A stretch of DNA of 26,230 nt from Pseudomonadota bacterium (GCA_023388835.1 JAEWFK010000087.1:1-26230), one strand, 5' to 3'. Counted from the stretch's first letter, positions 15,020 to 21,930 are shown. The notes: generated by a model from the sequence alone, not told the origin. Program-made: numbers and translations.

Positions 15020-16573
15020 ATGACCGACTCCAAACCACGCAAGACGCTCACGCTTGCCAAGAAAAAGCCTTCTGCCGCCCGCGCTCCGGCAGCACCTGCG
15101 GACGACGCGCCTCGCAAGCGCAGCGGCGCGCGGGCTCGCCAAGTCGCGCAAGTCGAGCGGGAACAGCACAAGGCAACGCTCCCTGCGGAAGCGCCGCCCC
15201 GCTTCAACGAACCGGAGCGCCGGCGCGATCCGCAGGTGCAGGGACGCCGATCGAATGGCCCTCGAGCGCATGACGGGCGGTCGCATGAATCCCGGTCGCT
15301 TGACTCGCGGTCGCACGAATCGCGGTCGTCTGCGTCCCTGTCGTCCGAAGGCGTAGGCGCACCGCAAACCGAGGTGCGCGCCTCACGTCCCGATAGACGT
15401 CCAACCTCCAAACGGCATACCTCCCGGAAGCCTGGTGAAGTCTTCCAGGTCTTCGCCCCCTGCCCCAAGGGGCTCGAAGATGCCTTGCACGCCGAGCTGG
15501 ACGCGCTGGGCTATGCCGGGTTGCGCAAGGGCCGCGCCGGTTGTCACTTTGAAGCCGATTGGACAGGGGTGCTCAAGGCCAATCTCTATTCGCGCCTGGC
15601 CACGCGCGTGCTTGTCCAGCTCGCCCATGCCCCGGTCCGCCAGGAAGACGACATTCTGGAACTCGCGCGCGTCACTGAATGGGAACGCTGGTTCGGACCC
15701 GAACAGACCTTGCGGGTGGACACGTCCGCCGTACGCAGTCCCATGCAGAGCCTGCAATACTGCAACCTGCGGGCCAAAGACGGCATCTGCGATCGTCTGC
15801 GAGAGCTCGAAGGCGCGCGGCCGGATATCGACACCGTAAGGCCCGACGCCCGGGTCCACCTGTTCCTGGACGAACAGACCGCCACGCTTTATCTGGACAC
15901 CTCCGGAGAGTCGCTCTTCAAGCGTGGATGGCGCCTGGAAAAAGGCGAAGCACCGCTACGCGAGAACCTTGCAGCCGGGCTGCTCGCGCTCGCTGACTGG
16001 GATCCCTCCGCGCCTTTGATGGACCCCTTCTGCGGCAGCGGAACCTTGCTGATCGAAGCGGCGTGGATCGCCCTGGGCGTGCCTCCCGGTATCTGGCGGC
16101 CCTTCGGCTTTGAACGGCTGCGCGATCATGACGCCCGCCGTTGGCGCGACCTCAAGGACGATGCTCGCAGCCGCATCGCCACCAAGCTGGATGCCCCCCT
16201 GATCGGCTACGACATCGACCCGCGCGCCATTGCAGCGGCCGACGCTAACCGCGAGCGCGCCATGCTCGCGCCGGACACAATCCGCCTTGCGGTGGGCGAT
16301 GCACGTGAAGTGAAGCCTGAAACCGAGCCGGGATGGCTGGTGACCAACCCGCCGTACGGAGAACGCATGGAGGAAGACGAGGAGCTCTGGCCGGAATGGG
16401 CGGAGAACCTGAAGCGCCATTACGCGGGTTGGAACGTGAATGTGATCACGAGCGACCTGGAGTTGCCCTCGCGGCTGCGCCTGAAACCGAGGCGACGCCA
16501 TCCCGTACATAACGGCCCGTTGGATTGCCGACTCTTCAATTTCGAAATGGTGGAAAAAAGCTACAGAAACTGA
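15020..16573 (+). CDS. rlmL: THUMP-domain 23S rRNA guanine-N2 methyltransferase, RlmL type, with long N-terminal RS-like extension
   Basis: This 517-residue protein resembles the methyltransferase half of E. coli RlmKL, which makes m2G2445 in 23S rRNA. After a disordered basic extension (about 1-140), a ferredoxin-like/THUMP region starts at FQVFAPCPKGLEDALHAEL. The Rossmann methyltransferase has the SAM loop DPFCGSG at 335-341, GYDIDPRAI, and the amino-methylase motif NPPYGE at 443-448. There is no RlmK half. The extension is rich in Arg, Ser, Ala and Pro and includes a 15-bp tandem repeat encoding RSHES-like units (15279-15338). The ATG is 7 bp after the hemJ-like stop. A later start would remove the tail, but I see no ribosome binding site to favour one. 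Confidence 0.9.
   Translation: MTDSKPRKTLTLAKKKPSAARAPAAPADDAPRKRSGARARQVAQVEREQHKATLPAEAPPRFNEPERRRDPQVQGRRSNGPRAHDGRSHESRSLDSRSHESRSSASLSSEGVGAPQTEVRASRPDRRPTSKRHTSRKPGEVFQVFAPCPKGLEDALHAELDALGYAGLRKGRAGCHFEADWTGVLKANLYSRLATRVLVQLAHAPVRQEDDILELARVTEWERWFGPEQTLRVDTSAVRSPMQSLQYCNLRAKDGICDRLRELEGARPDIDTVRPDARVHLFLDEQTATLYLDTSGESLFKRGWRLEKGEAPLRENLAAGLLALADWDPSAPLMDPFCGSGTLLIEAAWIALGVPPGIWRPFGFERLRDHDARRWRDLKDDARSRIATKLDAPLIGYDIDPRAIAAADANRERAMLAPDTIRLAVGDAREVKPETEPGWLVTNPPYGERMEEDEELWPEWAENLKRHYAGWNVNVITSDLELPSRLRLKPRRRHPVHNGPLDCRLFNFEMVEKSYRN
15279..15338 (+). repeat. 15-bp tandem repeat in the 5' part of rlmL
   Basis: Four adjoining 15-bp units begin at 15279, 15294, 15309 and 15324. All start GGTCG, and the first three share GGTCGCNTGAATCSC-like sequence with a few substitutions. 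Each encodes a five-residue unit of the RSHES/RSLDS type. The period is a multiple of three, so copy-number changes would keep the frame. Confidence 0.75.
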
Positions 16574-16616
16574 TGGTTGCGAGGGAGTCTTATGGTCACA
16601 TCCCGGTTCAGCTTGG

Positions 16617-16645
16617 TTGCACATACCAGGGTAAACCCCTATAAT
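16617..16645 (+). promoter_or_regulatory. Promoter of the 62-codon small gene
   Basis: TTGCAC (16617-16622) and a perfect TATAAT (16640-16645) are separated by exactly 17 bp. Transcription is predicted near 16652, about 21 nt before the ATG at 16673. This is one of the best-formed promoters in the window. Confidence 0.65.
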
Positions 16646-16659
16646 TAGGGAAATCCCTA
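16628..16659. promoter_or_regulatory. Paired GGGWAAWCCC dyads overlapping the small-gene promoter
   Basis: The first dyad, AGGG-TAAA-CCCCT (16628-16640), fills the -35/-10 spacer and abuts the -10 box. The second, TAGGGA-AA-TCCCTA (16646-16659), is a perfect 6-bp inverted repeat starting one base after the -10 box and covering the predicted start. Both share the core GGG(T/A)AA(A/T)CCC, with centres about 19 bp apart. This looks like a double operator for a dimeric repressor. The regulator is unknown to me. Confidence 0.5.
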
Positions 16660-16672
16660 GTGAGAACCTGTC

Positions 16673-16861
16673 ATGAACCACTTCAACCACCACACCATGC
16701 TTACAGATCAGCTGGAACGCCAGCTCATTCAGCAGGAAATCGGTCGTCAGATGGCATTCGCGCCGGTGTTCAACGTTAAGCGTGTCGCCGACAAGATCGC
16801 CGCTCTGTTCGGTTATGTCCGTATCGACGCGCCGCTGAAGACAGCCCGTACCGCGCACTGA
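16673..16861 (+). CDS. Small 62-residue protein of unknown function
   Basis: I do not recognise the family. The product starts MNHFNHHTML (His-rich), continues with an amphipathic stretch rich in Gln, Glu and Leu, then FAPVFNVKRVADKIAALFGY, and ends in a basic tail. It has no signal peptide, membrane segment or cysteine. It is believable as a gene because it has a well-formed promoter (16617-16645) with two dyads and a terminator 25 bp after its stop, so it is a self-contained transcription unit. Start ATG 16673 has only a weak GAG upstream; ATG 16697 is a shorter alternative. Its size, amphipathic helix and promoter architecture resemble small stress or regulatory proteins, but that is inference only. 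Confidence 0.7.
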   Translation: MNHFNHHTMLTDQLERQLIQQEIGRQMAFAPVFNVKRVADKIAALFGYVRIDAPLKTARTAH

Positions 16862-16885
16862 GCGCGGTTCCGGCATTGAGCGTCA

Positions 16886-16908
16886 GCCGCCTGCAAGGGC
16901 GGCTTTTT
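16886..16908 (+). terminator. Intrinsic terminator of the small gene
   Basis: GCCGCC (16886-16891) and GGCGGC (16898-16903) form a 6-bp stem around TGCAAG, followed by TTTTT (16904-16908). It starts 25 bp after the stop codon. Confidence 0.85.
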
Positions 16909-17042
16909 CGTGGACGGTCGCCGAAGCTCAGCAACAAGGACAGCCTTTTCTTCCCCGGCCAAGAATCCGGCGCCGTACGCGCATTCAAGGTCACCCTGAG
17001 GGATAATGGCGCACCTCTGAGACGCCCAGGTTCCATCTCGTT

Positions 17043-17567
17043 ATGTCCGCCACGTTTTCCCCTTCCGTACCCACTCCTTCCCGCTTGCGCCGCTTTGCGA
17101 GCATGATGTATGAGGGCGTATTGCTGTTCGGCATCGTCTTCGCTGTCGGCTACCTCTTCGATACGCTGACGGAAAGCCACAACGCCCTGATGTTCCGCCA
17201 TGTCCGCCAAGGCTTGCTCTTCCTGGCGATCGGATGCTATTTCCTGATTTGCTGGCGTGGCGGCCAGACCTTGCCAATGAGGACCTGGAATATCCGCTTG
17301 ATGGGCAAGGATGGTAATCCACCTTCCGTGGGGCGACTGGTCCTTCGTTATCTGCTGATGTGGCCACTGCCCTTGCTCGCTGCCCTCCTCGTCCGAGCGG
17401 CGTCCGAATCCACGGGCTACGCCTCGACCGATCTTCTCATTGTCTTTGCGCCCTTCATTATTTTTATTTGGACCTGGTTCGACCGCGAGGGTCAGTTCCT
17501 TCATGATCGGCTTGCCGGTACGCGCCTGGTGGACGCCCAACCGCAGCGCCAGCGATCCCAAGGGTAA
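17043..17567 (+). CDS. RDD-family integral membrane protein
   Basis: The 174-residue product has three to four hydrophobic segments (about 25-45, 55-75, 95-120, 130-148). RDD family features are an N-terminal RLRRFASMMYEGVLL segment, GGQTLPMRTWNIRLMG in the middle, and the C-terminal FDREGQFLHDRLAGTRLV that names many members. The family's function is poorly known; some members affect ion homeostasis or export. ATG 17043 lacks a clear ribosome binding site, and a GATAAT at 17002-17007 could be its -10 box, without a good -35. The gene stands between the small-gene terminator and the acyl-CoA synthetase-like gene and may be monocistronic. Confidence 0.85.
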   Translation: MSATFSPSVPTPSRLRRFASMMYEGVLLFGIVFAVGYLFDTLTESHNALMFRHVRQGLLFLAIGCYFLICWRGGQTLPMRTWNIRLMGKDGNPPSVGRLVLRYLLMWPLPLLAALLVRAASESTGYASTDLLIVFAPFIIFIWTWFDREGQFLHDRLAGTRLVDAQPQRQRSQG

Positions 17568-17684
17568 ACCCCAATGCAGCCCCGGGTCCGCAACGCGAGG
17601 CATTGCGCACAGCGGCGAAGTCGGCCATGCTCTCACTGATTTGCGTGTTTCGCAGTCCCTTCCGTCAACGAGTGAAGCGTATAG

Positions 17685-19376
17685 ATGGACGACCAACATC
17701 CGGTTCTGCATTCCTCTTTTCAGTGGCTAGTGCCCACCCAATTCAATATTGCGCAGGTCTGCCTGCATCGATGGTCGGCAAACCTCATGGAAGGCCGGCG
17801 CGTCGCCGTTCATTACGAAGACCCATTTGGAGCGCGCGACGACTGGTCTTACGGTCGCCTGTCCGATGTCTCGAACCGGCTGGCCAACGGCCTGTGCAAA
17901 ATGGGCATTCAGAAAGGAGAACGGGTCGCCCTGATCATGGGTCAGCGCCCTGAAGCAATCGCCGCCGCCCTGGCGGTGCTCGCCACCGGAGCGATACTGG
18001 TCCCGCTGCCGCCGCAACTTGGAACAGATGCGCTCTCGCTCAGGCTGCGTGACGCCGAGGCTCGCATCGTCATCGCGGACGCTTCGGCCGCCCCCGAATT
18101 GGCGAATGTCATGCATCTGAATCCCTCGGTTCAACAACTGATCGCGCTGGACTTCACCAATGACCACACGCTTTCGTGGCGCACTTTGCTCGCCCGGGAG
18201 ACCGCCGACTTCCGGCCGGTGGCCACGCTGGCTGAAGACCCCGCCATCCTGCTTTACACCGCGGGAACGACCGGCATGCCCAAGGGTGTGCTGCATGCAC
18301 ATCGCGTCCTCATCGGCGCCCTGCCCGCATTCGTGGCGGGACAAAACTGGTTTCCGCATCCCGGCGATCTCTTCTGGAGCCCGCTGGACTGGAGTTCGGC
18401 CCCAGGCCTGCTGCATGGATTACTGGCCATCCTGTACTTCGGGCGGCCGCTGGTGTTGCCCCGCAGTCCCGCACAAGGGGCTGACGCGCTGGCCGTTTTG
18501 CGTCGCCATCCCATCACCAACGCCCTGCTCCTTCCCAACGACCTGACGCTCATGCAAGAGGCCGCCGAAGGCGGCGCTTCCACACAGGAACTGTCTTTGC
18601 GGGCCGTCATGGTCGTCGGCGAGCCCCTGGCGCACTCCCTATACGACTGGACATCCGCCACTCTGGGGGCCATTCCCAACGAACTCTACGGACTCACCGA
18701 GGCACCGGGTATCGTCGGACATAGCCGCGAAAAATGGCCGCTGCGTCAGGGCAGCGCGGGGCGACCCATACCCGGCCATCGCGTCGCCCTGCTCGATGGT
18801 AATGGGCGTCCCAGCCGCATCGGCTCAGTCGGGCAGTTGGCGCTGCATGCGAAAGACGCCCAGGGTCATGCCGACCCCGCGCTGTTTCTTTCTTACTGGC
18901 GCAACGACGCCCTGACACAGGCCCGGTATATGGGAGACTGGTTCCTGACGGGCGATATGGCTTCAATGGACGAGGACGGCTATTACTGGTTTGTCGGCCG
19001 CTGCGATGACGTCTTCCGCTCCGGCAGCCACCGCATCAGCCCGACCGAGATCGAAGACTGCCTGAAACAGCACCCTCTGGTGCGCAATGCGGCGGTGGTG
19101 CCCAAGCCGCAGGGGGCCCGCGGCTATGCCATCAAAGCTTTCGTGGTTGTCGAGCCTGCCCACCCCGTTGCCGACGCCGCGGCGGACATCGCCGCCGCGC
19201 TGCAGACTTACGTTCGTGAACGGCTCGCATCCTGGCAGGTGCCCCAGGAGATCGAGGTGATCGACCGGCTCCCGTTGACGTCCGATGGGCAGGTCAGGCG
19301 CCATGTGTTACGGGCACGCGAACAGCAACGCAGCATGCTGGCTGCCGCGCGCGCCAAGTCCCACCGCGAGCGCTAG
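17685..19376 (+). CDS. AMP-dependent acyl-CoA synthetase-like protein lacking the A10 lysine
   Basis: The 563-residue product belongs to the ANL adenylating superfamily, which normally forms an acyl-AMP then an acyl-CoA. The P-loop motif YTAGTTGMPKG (191-201), the ELYGLTE motif and the TGDMASMDEDGYYWFVGR plus DDVFRSGSHRISPTEIE hinge region are present, closest in layout to medium-chain and acetyl-CoA synthetases. In the C-terminal A10 motif (usual form PKTxSGKxxR) this protein reads LPLTSDGQVRR, so the catalytic Lys is Gln536. ANL enzymes without this Lys are poor at adenylation but can still do thioesterification. The neighbours give no pathway. ATG 17685 gives a normal N terminus. The substrate is unknown. 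Confidence 0.85.
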   Translation: MDDQHPVLHSSFQWLVPTQFNIAQVCLHRWSANLMEGRRVAVHYEDPFGARDDWSYGRLSDVSNRLANGLCKMGIQKGERVALIMGQRPEAIAAALAVLATGAILVPLPPQLGTDALSLRLRDAEARIVIADASAAPELANVMHLNPSVQQLIALDFTNDHTLSWRTLLARETADFRPVATLAEDPAILLYTAGTTGMPKGVLHAHRVLIGALPAFVAGQNWFPHPGDLFWSPLDWSSAPGLLHGLLAILYFGRPLVLPRSPAQGADALAVLRRHPITNALLLPNDLTLMQEAAEGGASTQELSLRAVMVVGEPLAHSLYDWTSATLGAIPNELYGLTEAPGIVGHSREKWPLRQGSAGRPIPGHRVALLDGNGRPSRIGSVGQLALHAKDAQGHADPALFLSYWRNDALTQARYMGDWFLTGDMASMDEDGYYWFVGRCDDVFRSGSHRISPTEIEDCLKQHPLVRNAAVVPKPQGARGYAIKAFVVVEPAHPVADAAADIAAALQTYVRERLASWQVPQEIEVIDRLPLTSDGQVRRHVLRAREQQRSMLAAARAKSHRER

Positions 19377-19378
19377 GC

Positions 19379-19407
19379 AATACAGTAGAAGGCGCGTCGG
19401 CTAAAAT
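19379..19407 (+). promoter_or_regulatory. hslO promoter, predicting a leaderless mRNA
   Basis: TAAAAT (19402-19407) is preceded at 17 bp by AATACA (19379-19384, 3 of 6 to consensus). Initiation seven bases after the -10 box falls on position 19414, which is the A of the hslO ATG. No ribosome binding site precedes that ATG. Confidence 0.5.
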
Positions 19408-19413
19408 ACCCCT

Positions 19414-20364
19414 ATGACGGACATCTTCAAGAAATACCTCATGGCCGACAATAGCGCGCGCATCCAGGCAGTCCGCCTGGAATCGGCGTGGCAGTCCGGC
19501 CTTTCCCACCAGCCTTACCCCGCCTGCATACAGCGTCTGCTCGGTGAACTCTCGGCGGCGGCCATACTACTGGCCACCAACATCAAATTCCAGGGCTCGC
19601 TGGTACTTCAGCTGCAGGGCGACGGCCCGGTCACGCTCATCGTGGTGGAATGCACATCAGAGCTCACTTTCCGCGCGACGGTAAATCTCCGGGATCCGGA
19701 ACTCGTGCCGGCAGAGGGAACGCTGCAGTCCCTGCTCAACGCCAACGGCAGCGGCCGCTTCACCGTGCTGCTTGACCCTGGCCGCAACACAGACATGGCG
19801 CCTTACCAGGGCATTGTGCCCATGGAAGGCGAAACCGTCGCCGAAGTGCTCGAAGCCTACATGCGCAATTCCGAACAGCTGGACACGCGGCTTTGGCTGG
19901 CCGCCGATGACCAGCGGGCGGCCGGGCTGCTCTTGCAACGGCTGCCCGACGCCGGGGGCATCGCCACGGACGACGCGGCTGCCTCCGCGGGCGCCATCCA
20001 CGGAAGTGATGCAGAACGCCGGGCGGAATCATGGGAACGCGTCAGTCATCTGGCGTCCACGCTGACTGCGCCGGAACTGCTGGAAGTGGGCACCGACACG
20101 CTGATTCATCGGCTCTTCTGGCAGGAAACCCTGGCCGAGCTCGAAACGAGCACGGTAAAGTGGCACTGCCCTTGTTCACGCACCCGAGTCGGAAACATGC
20201 TCCGGATGCTGGGCCGTGAAGAAATCGAATCGCTGCTCGAGGAACGAGAGAAGGTGTCGGTGTCGTGCAATTTCTGCGGGAAGCCGTATGAGTTCGACGC
20301 GGTGGACTGCGCCGGCCTTTTCGTCGAAAACCTCGACCAGAGCGGCCCGCACACGGTCCACTGA
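19414..20364 (+). CDS. hslO: Redox-regulated chaperone Hsp33
   Basis: Hsp33 is a cytoplasmic holdase switched on by oxidation and unfolding. The 316-residue product has the N-terminal substrate-binding domain (MTDIFKKYLM onward, with RLLGELSAAAILLATNIKFQGSLVLQLQG) and the C-terminal redox switch with the zinc cysteines CxC at 252/254 and CxxC at 285/288. All four ligands are intact. Length is typical (E. coli about 292). The start appears to coincide with the transcription start, so the mRNA may be leaderless. An extra C-terminal extension of about 25 residues follows the zinc domain. The gene is alone between the acyl-CoA synthetase-like and TadE-like genes. Confidence 0.96.
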   Translation: MTDIFKKYLMADNSARIQAVRLESAWQSGLSHQPYPACIQRLLGELSAAAILLATNIKFQGSLVLQLQGDGPVTLIVVECTSELTFRATVNLRDPELVPAEGTLQSLLNANGSGRFTVLLDPGRNTDMAPYQGIVPMEGETVAEVLEAYMRNSEQLDTRLWLAADDQRAAGLLLQRLPDAGGIATDDAAASAGAIHGSDAERRAESWERVSHLASTLTAPELLEVGTDTLIHRLFWQETLAELETSTVKWHCPCSRTRVGNMLRMLGREEIESLLEEREKVSVSCNFCGKPYEFDAVDCAGLFVENLDQSGPHTVH

Positions 20365-20432
20365 CCGGACCTTTCGCCCCATACGCAGTCCCCACAATCG
20401 ACGGCCCGGCCGGAGCGCGCCACACTACGCGC

Positions 20433-21623
20433 ATGCACGCTCCTGCCCTTTCATGCGCCGCTGTGGCTCTCACAGCGGCGCGTTTGCCTCTCTCCTGTTC
20501 CGTGTTTCAACGCGGCCAAGGAACGATTGAGTTTCTTCTGGCGGCGGTGCCCGTCCTGTTGATCGGCCTGAGCAGCATTGAGGCGACACACTGGTATTTC
20601 GCCCGCCAGGCCGTGAGCCTGGCGCTGACCCAGGCGGCTCGCGCAGCCATCACTGCACAGGCAAATCCCCACGTGCTCGATCACGCTTTCTCTGAAGCGC
20701 TTCTGCCTATGTACGCCGCCCCCACCCGCGACGAAAGCCGCCTGCGCCTGCAACGGGCGATGGACCGCCGCATACGTGCCACCGAGCTGCCCGCGTGGCG
20801 GATACGAATACTGTCGCCATCTGAAGCCAGCTTCAAGGATTTTGGCGTGCACGCCCATCCAGAACTCCCTCGCCATGGGCGCGCGGTCATCGACAACGAT
20901 TACCTGCATGAGCAGCATTTGACCCGGCTCGAACAGGGTTGGCCGGAAGGTCGGGGGCGCCTGTCTGGCCAGACCACTCTGGAAGCTAATATCCTGGCCT
21001 TGCATCTGACTTGGCTGCACGAGCCGCTGTTGCCCGGCGTCAGAAACCTGTTGCGGGCGCTTGCCCCAACCGGTGGTGGCTATCATGCCTTGGCGATGGC
21101 TCGCGGCGGTTATCTTCCGCTGCACCGCGAAGTCGCACTGGTGATGCAATCGCATGCGGTCGCCTGGGAGACGCCCGAGCATGGCCGAGTGGTCCGAGCG
21201 CCCGGGGTCGACGGCACCGAAAAAACGAGCGAGGCGCCGGAAGGCGACCCAGTGGAAGGCGTGCCAACGTCTTATTCCACTCAGCGGTGCAATGGCCTGT
21301 GGTGCCTGAGTCAATATAGGGCGGGCGACGGCGAAGATCGCGTCGAAGGCGAAGGCGGTGATCCTGGCGGCGAGCCTGGCTCAGCGCTCGGCTCGGGTTC
21401 CAACACAGGCATAGGCACAGGCATAGGCACAGGCCCAGATTCAGGCAGCGGTCCAGGTGCCGCCTCAGGCTCCGGATCGGCGGACCGCGACTCCGTCGCG
21501 GAAGCCGGCGACACGCCTTATCGAGATGCGGATGGGGCGGGCGCGGGGGCGGAAGCGCCGCCGGCGGAAGGCTTGGAGCCCTTGCCGGAAGAACTGGATG
21601 ACTGCCCTGGCTGCTGCGTCTGA
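20433..21623 (+). CDS. TadE-like pseudopilin-type protein with Gly/Ser-rich C-terminal tail
   Basis: The frame encodes 396 residues from ATG 20433. Residues 28-34 read GQGTIEF, followed by a hydrophobic helix (LLAAVPVLLIGLSSIEATHWYFARQAV). This is the prepilin-like N terminus of TadE/TadG proteins, with cleavage after Gly28 and Glu33 at +5 of the mature protein. A GTG at 20502 would give a five-residue leader (FQRG before the cut) and skip the hairpin at 20455-20481, so the start is uncertain. The middle (about 60-270) is a presumably periplasmic domain I do not recognise. Residues about 300-370 are Gly, Ser, Asp and Glu rich, and the protein ends DDCPGCCV. No other tad genes are nearby. The last 106 bp overlap ftsB in antisense. 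Confidence 0.7.
   Translation: MHAPALSCAAVALTAARLPLSCSVFQRGQGTIEFLLAAVPVLLIGLSSIEATHWYFARQAVSLALTQAARAAITAQANPHVLDHAFSEALLPMYAAPTRDESRLRLQRAMDRRIRATELPAWRIRILSPSEASFKDFGVHAHPELPRHGRAVIDNDYLHEQHLTRLEQGWPEGRGRLSGQTTLEANILALHLTWLHEPLLPGVRNLLRALAPTGGGYHALAMARGGYLPLHREVALVMQSHAVAWETPEHGRVVRAPGVDGTEKTSEAPEGDPVEGVPTSYSTQRCNGLWCLSQYRAGDGEDRVEGEGGDPGGEPGSALGSGSNTGIGTGIGTGPDSGSGPGAASGSGSADRDSVAEAGDTPYRDADGAGAGAEAPPAEGLEPLPEELDDCPGCCV
20455..20481 (+). terminator. Strong hairpin after hslO, possible terminator
   Basis: GCGCCGCTGTG (20455-20465) and CACAGCGGCGC (20471-20481) form a perfect 11-bp stem with a GCTCT loop, 90 nt after the hslO stop. The following bases, GTTTGCCTCTCTCC, are pyrimidine-rich but not a T-tract. 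It falls inside the longest TadE-like frame, which supports the downstream GTG start or a leader attenuator. Confidence 0.45.
21405..21434 (+). repeat. 12-bp tandem repeat in the Gly-rich tail of the TadE-like gene
   Basis: ACAGGCATAGGC is repeated 2.5 times without mismatch, encoding (TGIG) units. It is embedded in a longer degenerate GGC-rich stretch (about 21360-21480) giving Gly/Ser-rich protein. The period keeps the reading frame. Confidence 0.75.
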
Positions 21624-21895
21624 CTGCCAGGCAACAGGTGCACAAATATCTCGTCTTCCTGAACCAGGCCCATCTCGCCGCGCGCCCTCTCCTCGATGGC
21701 GTCGGTGCCGGCGGTGAGATCCTGCACTTCCGCCGCCAAAGCGTTGTTGCGCGCCGTCAGGGCCTCGTTGGTCTCTTCCTGTGCCTGCAGCTTGGCCTCG
21801 AGCTCGCGCACCCGCTGCCATCCGCCTTTACCCCACCATAGCGGGTATTGCGTAATGGCTGTCAGCAAAACCAGAACGATCAGCAGCAGGCGCAT
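21518..21895 (-). CDS. ftsB: Cell division protein FtsB
   Basis: This 125-residue bitopic inner-membrane protein acts in the FtsQLB divisome complex. It starts MRLLLIVLVLLTAITQYPLWWG (membrane helix about 2-18), then has a coiled coil (about 24-65) ending in the conserved IEERARGEMGLVQEDEIF block, as in E. coli FtsB. A disordered Gln/Ser/Pro/Ala tail of about 34 residues is unusually long (E. coli FtsB has 103 residues in all) and is encoded in the antisense overlap with the TadE-like gene. I chose ATG 21895; a TTG at 21934 overlapping the eno stop would add 13 residues. The eno-ftsB order is standard in proteobacteria. Confidence 0.92.
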   Translation of the reverse strand: MRLLLIVLVLLTAITQYPLWWGKGGWQRVRELEAKLQAQEETNEALTARNNALAAEVQDLTAGTDAIEERARGEMGLVQEDEIFVHLLPGSQTQQPGQSSSSSGKGSKPSAGGASAPAPAPSASR

Positions 21896-21930
21896 GGAAA
21901 GGAGCCGCCCGGCATAGGCCGGGCCGGGGC

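Noticed and set aside
15956..16876. A 306-codon minus-strand frame covering the end of rlmL and the small gene
   Set aside because: It is antisense to clear rlmL motifs with no family features. The plus-strand small gene has its own promoter and terminator.
20451..21314. A 287-codon minus-strand frame opposite the TadE-like gene
   Set aside because: It has no recognisable motif, while the plus frame has the GQGTIEF pseudopilin motif with a membrane helix.
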